20,211 nucleotides of DNA from Xanthobacteraceae bacterium (GCA_019746355.1 JAIESC010000066.1:1-20211), one strand, 5' to 3'. Counted from the stretch's first letter, positions 7,030 to 16,074 are shown. Made by a program: numbers and translations. The notes: generated by a model not told the origin, from the letters alone.

Positions 7030-7230
7030 TGCCGGTGGCAGGTTTCCTGGCTCGCGGGTCGTCGCTTCGGGCCACCTTCCCAGGAGCGCCTCAAGGCCCC
7101 CAGTGGTATCCATGGCCGTCCGCTCGCCGCTTACAGTTGCGGGGGCAGCTCCGGAATTGCACGCCCGATCACGTCACCGGGCACGCGCACCGAATTCCCT
7201 TGGTTAGCCCTTGCGGGCACCACCACGGTC
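7030..7230 (-). promoter_or_regulatory. cobalamin (B12) riboswitch
   Basis: Read on the minus strand, the conserved blocks come in the correct order: GGTGCC near 7218, AGGGAATTCGGTGCG (7200-7186), the B12 box GCTGCCCCCGCAACTGTAA (7149-7131), CCACTGG (about 7106-7100), GGGAAGGTGGCCC (about 7081-7069), and the highly conserved CGAGCCAGGAAACCTGCC (7054-7037). These match the established consensus of the adenosylcobalamin/cobalamin aptamer family. It senses cobalamin in the nascent mRNA and normally lowers expression of uptake or synthesis genes. The downstream gene on this strand is the TonB-dependent receptor at 4323-6719. The outer ends of the P1 stem are approximate. Confidence 0.95.
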
Positions 7231-7344
7231 AACGTCGCATCGGAATTCGCAAACGTCAACAGTCGGCTGTGCGAGCGAAGCGAGCGGCCAGCGCCGGCCG
7301 CGCCGGCTCCTCGCGTCGCTGCGCGCCACTCGGCGGCGCGGCAA

Positions 7345-8025
7345 CTAGGCCTCGGCCCACTGCCGCAACAGGTTGTGATAGACCGACGTCAGCGACACCA
7401 GCGACGGATGATCGGGGTGGTCGCGCGTGAGCTGGATGATCGACATGTCGAGATCGAACAGCAGCGCGCGCTTGCTCACGTCGCGAATGAGGCTCTGCGT
7501 CCAGAAGAACGAGGCGATGCGCGAGCCGCGCGTGATCGGCGTGACGTTGTGGAGGCTGGTCGCGGGATAGATGATCAGGTCGCCGGCCGGCAGCTTCACC
7601 TCGTGCGAGCCGTAGGTGTCCTCGACCACGAGCTCGCCGCCGTCGTAGTCCTCCGGCGCCGAGATGAACAGCGTCGCCGATACGTCGGTGCGGATGCGGA
7701 CCGGCAGTTGCGGATGGGTGCGGATCGCGTTGTCGACATGGGCGCCGAATGTCATGCCGGCGTCATAGCGGTTGAACAGCGGCGGAAACACCTGGTGCGG
7801 CAGCACTGCCGACATGAACAGGTCGCTCTTGTAGAGCGCGCGATGCACCATGTCGCCGAGCTCGCGTGCCTCCGGTGAGTCCTCGGGGAGCTGCAGGTTG
7901 TGCTTCACCTTGCGCGACTGATGCCCCGCGGTGACGTTGCCGTCGACCCACTCGGCCTTGGTCATCACGTCGCGGCAGCGCGCGACCTCGTCCGGCGTCA
8001 GCACTTCGGGGATATGCAACATCAT
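7345..8025 (-). CDS. piuC: PKHD-type Fe(II)/2-oxoglutarate hydroxylase, PiuC/YbiX family
   Basis: 226-residue cytoplasmic dioxygenase of the prolyl-4-hydroxylase-like fold. The iron ligands are visible as H96-x-D98 (GAHVDNA) and H159 ([13 protein letters not shown]), and R169 is the probable 2-oxoglutarate anchor. The length equals that of E. coli YbiX and Pseudomonas PiuC. The start at 8025 has GGAG 9 nt upstream; a second Met at 8022 is possible. It lies 128 nt behind the Fiu/PiuA-like receptor gene on the same strand, the arrangement of fiu-ybiX and piuA-piuC, where the pair is induced by iron limitation. The exact substrate of this family is not established; a role in handling imported catecholate siderophores is inferred from linkage. 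Confidence 0.9.
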   Translation of the reverse strand: MMLHIPEVLTPDEVARCRDVMTKAEWVDGNVTAGHQSRKVKHNLQLPEDSPEARELGDMVHRALYKSDLFMSAVLPHQVFPPLFNRYDAGMTFGAHVDNAIRTHPQLPVRIRTDVSATLFISAPEDYDGGELVVEDTYGSHEVKLPAGDLIIYPATSLHNVTPITRGSRIASFFWTQSLIRDVSKRALLFDLDMSIIQLTRDHPDHPSLVSLTSVYHNLLRQWAEA

Positions 8026-8153
8026 GGCGGCAGCTCCGATTTTCAGCGCGCGACAAGCTCAAAGACCGGCCCAACGCAAGACGGCCGGCGCCCGCCCCGG
8101 CGTGACCGCGGCGGGCACCAGCTCGAAGGATGCGGATGGTGCGAGCGCGACGA

Positions 8154-10532
8154 TCAGTACCTCACGCGCAGGGTCACCGCCGCGAGCCGGCCGGCCGCGG
8201 GGACAGCCCAGTTCGAATAAGCCGAGGTGTAATAGAGCTTGTCGGTGACGTTGTAGAGGTTGAACTGCAACGTGGCCTTCGGATTGATCTTGTAGGCGGC
8301 CATCAGGTCGAAGCGCCACCACGATGGAACCAGGGCCAGGTTGGCGGTGTCGCCGTAGACTTCGCTGTTGTAGAAGGCGCCGCCGCCGATCTGCCATTTC
8401 GGCGTGATGTCATAGGTGGTCCACAGCGAGAAGGCCTGGGCCGGCGTGTTCACCGGTTCGGTGTTGAGCTGGGACGGGGTGGTGGTCTTGGTGATGCGGG
8501 CGTTGATGTAGGTATAGCTCGCGATCACCTGCCAGAGCCTGGTGAGATAGCCGGTGGCGCTCGCTTCGAAGCCGTTGGCGGTGACTTCGCCATCCAGGAT
8601 CGTCACCGCGGCGTTGACCGGATCCGGCACGCGCATGTTCGTCTTCACCGTGTGGAACACGGCGCTGGCGAGCGTGAGCTTGCCGTCGAGCACGTTGGCC
8701 TTGATGCCGGCCTCGGTGGTCTCGTTCTGCTCCGGCTTGATGTTGACAAGGCTCTGCGCCGTCGTCGCGTTGGTGATCGCAATCGAAAGGTTGTCGGCGG
8801 ACGGGTTGAACGATGTTCCGTGCATCACATAGATGCTGCTGTCGAGGGTGGGGTGAAACACGCCGCCGACGCGCCAGCTCACGAGATTGTCTTCGCGTTG
8901 CAGGTTGTTGATGGAGGCCGCGGCGCGCGGTGCCCTTTGCTCGAAGCTGTAGTTCTCGACCCGGATGCTGCCGAGCAGCTCGAAGAAGCGATTGATCTTG
9001 ACCTGATCGGCCGCGTAGAAGGCGATGTCCGTCGCCTCGCCATAGGTCACCTGGCTCGCCGTCGGGCTTTGCACAATACCGCCACCGCGCCACGGATCAG
9101 GATTGAGCAGGCTGGTGCCAGCTTGGCGCGCGAACTGGTTGCGCGTGAAGTCGCGGGTCTCCTGGTTGACCTCCACGCCGGTGATCGTCGTGTGCTCCAG
9201 AAATCCGGTGTTGAATTTGGCGATCACGTCGGTGGCATTCGCGATCATCGTGTTGGTGATCGCCATCTGGGCGCGGTTCGGCGTCCACGTCGCGCCGAGG
9301 GTCGTTGGAGCAGGCTCCGGGAACACGTTGCGCTGGAAGCGGTCGACTTTCGTGTAGCGCGTGGTGTTGACGACCTTGAGGTCCTTGCTGAACTCGTGCT
9401 CGAACCTGTTGGTCAGGACGTGCGCGTCGACCTTCTCGGTGTCGGGGGTCGGACCGCTCAGGATGCCGTACCAGTTGCTGCGGTCGACCGGCGCGATCGA
9501 GCGCGGCTTGAAGCCGAACGACGCGTTCGCCGCCATGAACGGGATGCCGAAGTCCGGGATGTTGTCGTCGTGCTGGTAGATGTAGCTCGTCGTGTTGGTG
9601 GTCTGGTTGTTGATCTTGACCTTGACCGATGGCGCAATGCCCCAGCGGTTCACCTCGACATGGTCGCGGTCCGGGATGTCATAGCGCTGGCCCATCACGA
9701 CGAGGCGCGTCGAGACCTGGTCGTTGACCTTGCCGTTGGCGTCGAGGGTGCCGCGGACGCCGGCACCGGTGTTGCCGGTGATGGTGCCTTCGACGAAGGT
9801 CCGGTCCTCCGGCAGCTTGGTGATCAGGTTGATCGCGCCGCCGGTCGAGCCGCGTCCGAACAGCACCGATGACGGACCCTTGTAGACTTCGACCGCATCG
9901 ACCGCGAAGGTATCGCGCGTGTACGAGCCCGGATCGCGAAGCCCGTCGCGGAAGATGTCGTTCTGCGCCGAGAAGCCGCGGATGTACGGCGTGTCGCCCT
10001 GGTTGCCGCCTTCGCCGGCACGGAAAGTGACGCCGGCGACGTTGCGCAGCGCGTCCGCGACGTTCGAGGGGTTCTGCTCGCGGATCACCGCCCGCGGCAC
10101 GACGTTCACCGTCTGCGGCGTATTGATCAGCGGCGTTGGAACGCGGGTGAGATTGCTGGCGCCGGCCCCCTGATAGGAGCGGTCCGCCGCATCCGCGGCC
10201 GCGGTTGCCGCGGGCGGGGTCGTCGGCGGCGCAGTTGGCGCCTGGCGCTTGCGTGCGGTGCGCTTCGTCGCGCGAACGCTGATCTTCGGCAACTGGCTCG
10301 CGTCCTGTTGCCTGACCGTCGTCGGGGCCGAAGGCTTTGGCGGTGTATTGGCGTCCTGCGCGGTCGCGCTCGTGGATACGAGCATCATCGATGCGATGCC
10401 CACCGCTGCGTGAGACAGCGGGGTTCGCGTCGTTACTGGGATGGCCGGTTTGACCGGTTGTTGTTGCTGCGCCTGGCCCCGCGTCCCCGATACAACGATT
10501 TGCCGCTTGCTTGCGCGGATATACTCCGACAT
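8154..10532 (-). CDS. fiu: TonB-dependent siderophore receptor, Fiu/PiuA-like (catecholate type)
   Basis: 792 residues from ATG 10532, which has AGGGA about 10 nt upstream; a longer frame to 10661 lacks a signal-like N-terminus. A non-hydrophobic stretch of about 40 residues precedes a signal-like segment at 41-59 ending in ATAQD. A TonB-box-like KISVRA (83-88) is followed by the plug (about 135-240) with NVADALRNVAGVTF, GEGGNQGD, RGF, DGLRD and VEVYKGPSSVLFGRGSTGGAIN, the pattern of Fiu-type catecholate receptors. The barrel ends in a C-terminal tyrosine. The piuC-like gene follows on the same strand, and PepSY and exbB-exbD-tonB genes lie across the divergent promoter region, strongly supporting ferric-siderophore import. 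The symbol reflects family resemblance and gene order, not proven specificity. Confidence 0.88.
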   Translation of the reverse strand: MSEYIRASKRQIVVSGTRGQAQQQQPVKPAIPVTTRTPLSHAAVGIASMMLVSTSATAQDANTPPKPSAPTTVRQQDASQLPKISVRATKRTARKRQAPTAPPTTPPAATAAADAADRSYQGAGASNLTRVPTPLINTPQTVNVVPRAVIREQNPSNVADALRNVAGVTFRAGEGGNQGDTPYIRGFSAQNDIFRDGLRDPGSYTRDTFAVDAVEVYKGPSSVLFGRGSTGGAINLITKLPEDRTFVEGTITGNTGAGVRGTLDANGKVNDQVSTRLVVMGQRYDIPDRDHVEVNRWGIAPSVKVKINNQTTNTTSYIYQHDDNIPDFGIPFMAANASFGFKPRSIAPVDRSNWYGILSGPTPDTEKVDAHVLTNRFEHEFSKDLKVVNTTRYTKVDRFQRNVFPEPAPTTLGATWTPNRAQMAITNTMIANATDVIAKFNTGFLEHTTITGVEVNQETRDFTRNQFARQAGTSLLNPDPWRGGGIVQSPTASQVTYGEATDIAFYAADQVKINRFFELLGSIRVENYSFEQRAPRAAASINNLQREDNLVSWRVGGVFHPTLDSSIYVMHGTSFNPSADNLSIAITNATTAQSLVNIKPEQNETTEAGIKANVLDGKLTLASAVFHTVKTNMRVPDPVNAAVTILDGEVTANGFEASATGYLTRLWQVIASYTYINARITKTTTPSQLNTEPVNTPAQAFSLWTTYDITPKWQIGGGAFYNSEVYGDTANLALVPSWWRFDLMAAYKINPKATLQFNLYNVTDKLYYTSAYSNWAVPAAGRLAAVTLRVRY

Positions 10533-10553
10533 TCGCCCATCCCTGCCGATTAC

Positions 10554-10570
10554 TTTAGAGCTGATGTAAA
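10554..10570 (-). promoter_or_regulatory. imperfect inverted repeat, candidate iron-regulator site
   Basis: TTTAGAGCTGATGTAAA is an imperfect 7-3-7 dyad in which five of seven half-site positions match. It lies 22-38 bp upstream of the fiu-like start, between the start and the candidate -10 at 10620-10625. It loosely recalls TTTA-containing Irr/ICE-type sites of Rhizobiales. Assignment is tentative. Confidence 0.25.
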
Positions 10571-10616
10571 GACTGTTGGTCGCCCAGTAATCGGCTAACA
10601 TTCGATGGATTCGCGG

Positions 10617-10691
10617 GCAATTATAAATAGTTGAAACTGCAGGATATTTGAATTGGAACATTTAAAAACTGCAGTCTTTGCTGCAATTATA
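10617..10691. promoter_or_regulatory. AT-rich divergent promoter region with four ordered repeats; candidate -10 for the fiu-like gene
   Basis: This AT-rich island lies between the fiu-like gene and the PepSY gene. GCAATTATA occurs at 10617-10625 and again at 10683-10691. AAACTGCAG occurs at 10634-10642 and 10666-10674. The order is A-8 bp-B-23 bp-B-8 bp-A, all in the same orientation. On the minus strand TATAAT at 10625-10620 is a perfect -10 hexamer about 88 bp upstream of the fiu-like start, though no good -35 is seen. TATACT at 10688-10693 could be the -10 for the plus-strand genes. Confidence 0.4.
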
Positions 10692-10762
10692 CTTTGTGCC
10701 CCTCGTCTGCGCCGCTATACAGCATAGGGACTCTCAGCGATTACGTGGAATTCTTCAAAACA

Positions 10763-11428
10763 ATGCCCGCGGAAACGACGTTTCGGCTGCGCCGGGTCTG
10801 GCTGCAAATTCACCTTTGGCCCGGCATCGGACTGGCGGTTCTGCTCGTGCCGCTGTCGCTCTCCGGCGCGGCGCTGGTCTGGCACGACCATCTCGACGCG
10901 CTGATCAGTCCCGGCCGCTACGCCGCCACCGCGGGCGCGCCGTTGCCGCCATCGCAACTGGTGCAGCGCGCCGCAGCAGCGCTCGAGCCAGGCTTTCAGC
11001 CCATGGCGGTGCGGATGCCGGAAGGCGCCGGCTGGCCGGCGACTGTGACGGCGCGCGAGGCGAGGCGCGGCGAGGGCGGACGGCCGCGGCTCGTCACCGT
11101 CTATCTCGATCCGCCGAGCGGGCGCGTGCTCGACGTCAGCGAGTTCCGCAACTCGCTGATCGGCTTCCTGCATCGCTTTCATGAGAACCTGACGATCCCG
11201 GAGTGGAGCGGCCGCGCCATTGTCGGATGGAATGGCGTGGCGATGCTGATCCTGGCGCTCACCGGCATCACTTTGTGGTGGCCGCGCAACGCAAGCGTCC
11301 GGCGCGGCCTGCGCTGGTCGCGCGGACCGACGGTGACCGGGCTTCTGATCTGGCTCCGCAAACGCAACGCCAAGCGGACATTTGAGCCGAAGATCAGCGA
11401 CGTTCCACAGGTCGAGGCGGCGGAGTGA
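10763..11428 (+). CDS. PepSY-associated membrane protein, short form (possible siderophore reductase)
   Basis: 221 residues starting at the MPAETTF Met; further upstream codons add no recognisable sequence. Two membrane segments are visible, about 18-40 (WPGIGLAVLLVPLSLSGAALVW) and 152-174 (AIVGWNGVAMLILALTGITLWW), enclosing a periplasmic PepSY-like loop with YLDPPSGRVLD (114-124) and LHRFHENL (136-143), whose histidines recall the haem ligands of this family. Many relatives are longer and continue after the LWWPR motif with one or two more helices; here the protein ends soon after with a basic tail. It may be a natural short form or a truncation. Related FoxB/FpvG-type proteins reduce ferric siderophores. 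It leads the exbB-exbD-tonB genes, so a role in iron release is inferred. Confidence 0.75.
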   Translation: MPAETTFRLRRVWLQIHLWPGIGLAVLLVPLSLSGAALVWHDHLDALISPGRYAATAGAPLPPSQLVQRAAAALEPGFQPMAVRMPEGAGWPATVTAREARRGEGGRPRLVTVYLDPPSGRVLDVSEFRNSLIGFLHRFHENLTIPEWSGRAIVGWNGVAMLILALTGITLWWPRNASVRRGLRWSRGPTVTGLLIWLRKRNAKRTFEPKISDVPQVEAAE

Positions 11429-11452
11429 CGAGGATGACCACTGGCTGCCGCC

Positions 11453-11471
11453 AATGTAACATTGTAACAAT
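11453..11471. promoter_or_regulatory. overlapping odd palindromes upstream of exbB, candidate operator
   Basis: AATGTAACATTGTAACAAT consists of two perfect 5-1-5 palindromes (11453-11463 and 11461-11471) offset by 8 bp and sharing three bases; it also reads as tandem TGTAACA. It lies 65-83 bp upstream of the exbB start. Overlapping short palindromes are typical of Fur-superfamily operators, so a metal-responsive repressor is a reasonable but unproven guess. Confidence 0.4.
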
Positions 11472-11535
11472 TGCGCATAGTTCCGCGCCGCGATACCTGC
11501 GGGCGGGGCGTGCCGAAAAAGTGCAGGCAATGCCG

Positions 11536-12483
<948 letters not shown>

Positions 12484-12499
12484 CGCCGGGGTAACGACA

Positions 12500-12940
12500 A
12501 TGGCGATCAAGCTCGGGCACGACGGCGACGATTTCGCGGAGACGCACGAGATCAACGTCACGCCGTTCATCGACGTGATCCTGGTGCTGCTGATCATCTT
12601 CATGATCGCGGCGCCGCTTGCGACCGTCGACATTCCGGTCAACCTGCCGTCGACCAACGCGCAGCGGCAGGAGCGGCCGGACAAGCCGGTGTTTCTCACC
12701 ATCAAGGCGGACCGGAGCCTTGCCATCGGCGAGGAGCCGGTGCCGCGCGAAGGCTTGCGCCAGGCGCTGGAGGTTGCCTCGAAAGGCAATCGCAACGACC
12801 ACATCTTTGTGCGGGCCGACAAGGCGGTCAGCTACGGCGACGTCATGCTGGTGATGAACGAGCTGCGCGCCGCAGGCTTTCTCAAGGTTGCGCTGGTTGC
12901 GCTGGAGAGCCAGGAAAACACGAGCCAGGCGGGCAAATGA
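12500..12940 (+). CDS. exbD: ExbD, proton-channel subunit of the TonB energising complex
   Basis: 146-residue inner-membrane protein with one N-terminal helix (about 22-42) and a periplasmic domain. INVTPFIDVILVLLIIFM contains D25, the essential proton-carrying aspartate of the ExbD/TolR family. Its length is typical of ExbD. It lies 16 nt after exbB, and its stop overlaps the tonB start as ATGA (12937-12940), which implies translational coupling and stoichiometric production of the complex. Confidence 0.95.
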   Translation: MAIKLGHDGDDFAETHEINVTPFIDVILVLLIIFMIAAPLATVDIPVNLPSTNAQRQERPDKPVFLTIKADRSLAIGEEPVPREGLRQALEVASKGNRNDHIFVRADKAVSYGDVMLVMNELRAAGFLKVALVALESQENTSQAGK

Positions 12941-13743
12941 CCGCGCAGACGCTCATTCTGCCGGACCATGAGGGCGCTGAGCTCAAGCGCTGGGCGATCG
13001 CGGCGGCGTTGGTGCTGTTCATGCACAGCGCGCTGATGGCGAGCTATTTCTGGTTCGCGCCGGAAGAGCCTGAAGGCTCCCCGGACTCGACTGCAATCCT
13101 GGTCGATCTTGCGCCAGTCGCGGTCGCGCCATCATCGCAGAGCGATGATGCCGCGCCGGGGCTCGAGGCGATGGAGTCGCCATACGCACCCAAGCCGCCA
13201 CCGCAAGCCAAGGAGGAGATCACCGAGCCGATCGAGAAGGCCGAAGTGCCATCCGACGTCACCTTGCCGGTGCCCGAGCCCAAGGCCGAGGAACAGAACA
13301 AAACCGAGGATCCGGACAAGAAGAAGGTGAAGACCGAGGTCGAGAACCAGCAGTACCAAGAATATTCGCCAAAGACGACGGCAGCACCGCGCTCCAACCA
13401 GCAGGCCGCGGTGGCGCCGCGAGCGCCGCAGCTCGGCGCCGATACGGCAAGCCGTGACGCCACCAAACGCTATCAACATCTTGTCGGCGCGCGGCTGCAG
13501 AGGGAGAAGCGCTATCCGGCCAGCGCCGAAGCCCGGCGCGAAACCGGAACGGTGATGCTGCGCTTCCAGCTCAACCCGGACGGCTCGGTGGTGTCGCGTG
13601 ACATCGTCCGTAGCTCGGGAGTTCCCGCGCTCGATCAGGAGGTGCTGGCAATGCTCGAGCGTGCGCAGCCGCTGCCGGCGTTCCTCCGAGGCATGACGCA
13701 GCAGAAGATGACGCTGACGGTGCCGGTCGAATTCGCCCGGTAG
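12937..13743 (+). CDS. tonB: TonB energy-transducing protein
   Basis: 268 residues with an N-terminal anchor helix (about 17-40) containing H30, a long Pro/Glu/Lys-rich periplasmic spacer (about 42-165) able to span the periplasm, and a C-terminal TonB domain (about 178-268) with KRYPASAEARRETGTVML and FQLNPDGSV. It couples the ExbB-ExbD proton channel to the TonB boxes of outer-membrane receptors, most obviously the two receptors encoded to its left. The ATGA overlap with exbD fixes the start. The gene ends only 7 bp from the convergent IalB-family gene, and no hairpin terminator is visible in that gap. Confidence 0.93.
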   Translation: MTAQTLILPDHEGAELKRWAIAAALVLFMHSALMASYFWFAPEEPEGSPDSTAILVDLAPVAVAPSSQSDDAAPGLEAMESPYAPKPPPQAKEEITEPIEKAEVPSDVTLPVPEPKAEEQNKTEDPDKKKVKTEVENQQYQEYSPKTTAAPRSNQQAAVAPRAPQLGADTASRDATKRYQHLVGARLQREKRYPASAEARRETGTVMLRFQLNPDGSVVSRDIVRSSGVPALDQEVLAMLERAQPLPAFLRGMTQQKMTLTVPVEFAR

Positions 13744-13750
13744 CCAGCGG

Positions 13751-14341
13751 CTATTCCTTCTGCAAGGCGTCGTAGGCCGTTGCAAAGCCCTTGAACGACA
13801 CCGGCAACGACACGTCCTTCTGATTGCCGTCCTTGAACTGGATTTGCCCTGCCTCGGTCGCCGTCCGCAATTTGCGGATCATGTCGGCGTTGATCTCGGC
13901 GTCGGTGAAACAGGCTTGCGGCAGGCAGCGTTTGAAGGTGGTGAGCAGGCCCGGATCCTTCGCCCCGGCCATCAGCTTGATGCCGGTCGGCAGCCATACG
14001 CCGATCGGCAGCTGGATCACGAGCTTCACCGGTTGGCCCTTCACCGGACGGCCGATCGCGACCTGCGAGATCACGCCGCCCTGGCCGCCTTTGACCTGGG
14101 TGAACTGCACCATCTCGCAGAGTTTCTGCGGCGGCGGTCCGGCATGGGTTTCGCAGCGGACGATCCAGTCCTCGTAGGTGGCGGTGGTCTGCTGCGGCGG
14201 CGACGACGCGGCAGCAGGCGGCGCGCCGGCGGACGGAGCAGGCGCTTGCGCTGCGGCCAGGCCGACCTGGCTCGCAAGCGCCACGCCGGTCAGCCAAGCC
14301 GAATGTGTCAAGCCAAGCCTTAAGAAGTAAAGCCGTGCCAT
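13751..14341 (-). CDS. invasion-associated locus B (IalB) family exported protein
   Basis: 196 residues from ATG 14341, which has AAGG about 10 nt upstream; the frame extends to 14389 but without a signal-like start. Residues 1-31 form a signal peptide ending LAAAQ. A Pro/Ala/Gln-rich linker precedes the IalB domain, which starts with YEDWIVRCET (56-65). Four cysteines (C63, C75, C139, C144) probably form two disulfides, a regular feature of this family. IalB was named from Bartonella erythrocyte invasion, but paralogues are widespread in non-pathogenic Rhizobiales, where the function is unknown. It is convergent with tonB and divergent from phoD. Confidence 0.85.
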   Translation of the reverse strand: MARLYFLRLGLTHSAWLTGVALASQVGLAAAQAPAPSAGAPPAAASSPPQQTTATYEDWIVRCETHAGPPPQKLCEMVQFTQVKGGQGGVISQVAIGRPVKGQPVKLVIQLPIGVWLPTGIKLMAGAKDPGLLTTFKRCLPQACFTDAEINADMIRKLRTATEAGQIQFKDGNQKDVSLPVSFKGFATAYDALQKE

Positions 14342-14493
14342 GTTGTCTCGACCTTCCACCGTGCGCGTCGCGCAACCGACCGCGGACAATCGCCTATGCC
14401 GGAGGGCCGATCAAGCAGCCGTCACACCGGGATCCTAAGGTGGTGGCGGCGGCCTTGGATTTGCCTTAAGCGAACGGTCCGGAGGTTTTCGCC

Positions 14494-16074
14494 ATGCCGC
14501 GTGTGACCCGCCGCAGACTGCTCGCGACGCTCGGTTCCTCGGCAGCGTTCTCCGTCGCGGGCGGCCTTGCGCGGCCGCTGGTCAGCCGCGCCGCCGACCG
14601 GCCGGTGGTGACGCACGGCGTGCAGTCCGGCGACGTGTCAGCGGACTCCGGCGTGGTCTGGGCGCGCGCCGACCGGCCGTCGCGGATGATGGTCGAGGTC
14701 TCGACCACCGAAAGCTTTGCCGTGGTGCGCGCCGGCGCCGCAGCCGACGCGCTGCCGGCAAGCGATTTCGCCGCCAAGGTGCTGCTGGAAAACCTGCCGC
14801 CGGGGCAGGACATCTTCTACCGCATCCGCTTTCAGGATCTGGCGTCGCCCACGATCGCGGGCGAGCCGGTGGTCGGCCGCTTCCGCACCGCGCCGGCCGA
14901 CCGCCGCCCGGTGTCGTTCGTCTGGTCCGGTGACACCGCCGGGCAGGGCTGGGGCATCGACGAGGCGCGCGGCGGCATGCGCACCTACGTGGCGATGCAG
15001 AAAAACCGTCCCGACTTCTTCATCCACTCAGGCGACACGATCTACGCCGACGTGCCGCTCGGGCCCGAGGTGACGCTGCCCGACGGCACGCTCTGGAAAA
15101 ATCTCGTCACCGAGGAGAAGTCGAAGCCCGCCGAGACGCTCGCCGAGTTTCGCGGCAATTTCAAATACAACCTGCTCGACAAAAATCTGCGCGCCTTCAA
15201 CGCCGAGGTCCCGGTCTTCGCCCAGTGGGACGATCACGAGGTCACCAACAACTGGTGGCCGGGCGAAGACCTCACCGGCTTAAAGCACCAGCGCCTCGGC
15301 TACGGCGAGACCGATGCGCGGGCGCTCGTCGAGCGCGCGAGCCGTGCCTTCCACGAATTCCTGCCGGTGCGCGCGTTTCCGGGCGAGCCCGGCCGCGTCT
15401 ACCGGAAGATCTCCTACGGCCCGCTGCTCGACGTGTTCATGCTCGACATGCGGAGCTTCCGCGGCCCGAACGGCGAGAGCCGCGAGGAAAGCTACGGCCC
15501 CGCGGCCCACCTGTTCGGGCCGCAGCAGATCGCCTGGCTCAAGCGCGAATTGCAGAATTCACGCGCGGTGTGGAAGGTGATCGCCGCCGATCAGCCGCTC
15601 GGCCTGATCATCTACGAGGACTTCGTGCAGAAGTGGGGCGCCGAAGGCATCGGCCTGATCGACGGGCCGCCGCTCGGCCGCGAGCTCGAGGTCGCAGACC
15701 TCCTCGCCTTCATCAAGCGCGCGGGCATCGGCAACATCGTCTGGCTCACCGCCGACGTGCACTACACCGCCGCGCATTACTACGATCCGGACAAGGCGGT
15801 GTTCCAGGACTTCGAGCCGTTCTGGGAATTCGTCTCGGGGCCGATCCATGCCGGATGCTTCGGCCCGGGCGAGCTCGACAACACCTTCGGCCCGCAGCTC
15901 GTCTACGCCAAGGCGCCGCCGAAGGAGCTGGGGCAGGGGCTGTCACCCGCCACGCCCTATCAGTTCTTCGGCCATGTCGCGATCGACGGCGCAAGCGGCG
16001 TGATGACGGTGACGCTGAAGGACGTCGAGGACCGCGCGCTGTGGTCGACGCAGATCGAACCGAGAAACGGCTAG
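14494..16074 (+). CDS. phoD: PhoD-type alkaline phosphatase/phosphodiesterase, Tat-exported
   Basis: 526-residue periplasmic or secreted metallophosphoesterase of the PhoD family. TRRRLLATLGSSAAF (5-19) is a twin-arginine signal, consistent with loading of Fe/Ca ions before export. The N-terminal PhoD_N domain begins HGVQSGDVSADSGVVWAR (41-58). The metallophosphatase core shows SGDT (145-148), HSGDTIYADV (178-187), WDDHEVTNN (245-253) and TADVHYTAAH (419-428), which together hold the metal ligands. The length is typical. GGAGG lies about 10 nt before the ATG. No convincing PhoB box was found in the 152-bp divergent region shared with the IalB-family gene. Its stop codon overlaps that of the convergent small membrane protein. 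Confidence 0.93.
   Translation: MPRVTRRRLLATLGSSAAFSVAGGLARPLVSRAADRPVVTHGVQSGDVSADSGVVWARADRPSRMMVEVSTTESFAVVRAGAAADALPASDFAAKVLLENLPPGQDIFYRIRFQDLASPTIAGEPVVGRFRTAPADRRPVSFVWSGDTAGQGWGIDEARGGMRTYVAMQKNRPDFFIHSGDTIYADVPLGPEVTLPDGTLWKNLVTEEKSKPAETLAEFRGNFKYNLLDKNLRAFNAEVPVFAQWDDHEVTNNWWPGEDLTGLKHQRLGYGETDARALVERASRAFHEFLPVRAFPGEPGRVYRKISYGPLLDVFMLDMRSFRGPNGESREESYGPAAHLFGPQQIAWLKRELQNSRAVWKVIAADQPLGLIIYEDFVQKWGAEGIGLIDGPPLGRELEVADLLAFIKRAGIGNIVWLTADVHYTAAHYYDPDKAVFQDFEPFWEFVSGPIHAGCFGPGELDNTFGPQLVYAKAPPKELGQGLSPATPYQFFGHVAIDGASGVMTVTLKDVEDRALWSTQIEPRNG

Noticed and set aside
6720..7094. N-terminal extension of the riboswitch-linked receptor
   Set aside because: It would begin inside the cobalamin aptamer and places the signal peptide far from the N-terminus; the ATG at 6719 is better.
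7260..7344. GC-rich inverted repeats after the piuC-like gene, considered as a terminator
   Set aside because: Several short GCCGGC-type repeats are present, but no single stable stem with a U-run could be defined.
8130..9872. 580-codon plus-strand frame opposite the fiu-like receptor
   Set aside because: It is an antisense shadow of a clear TonB-dependent receptor and shows no recognisable domain.
11425..11535. GTG start for exbB overlapping the PepSY stop
   Set aside because: The added residues contain no signal-like feature and cross the candidate operator; it is kept only as an alternative to the ATG at 11536.
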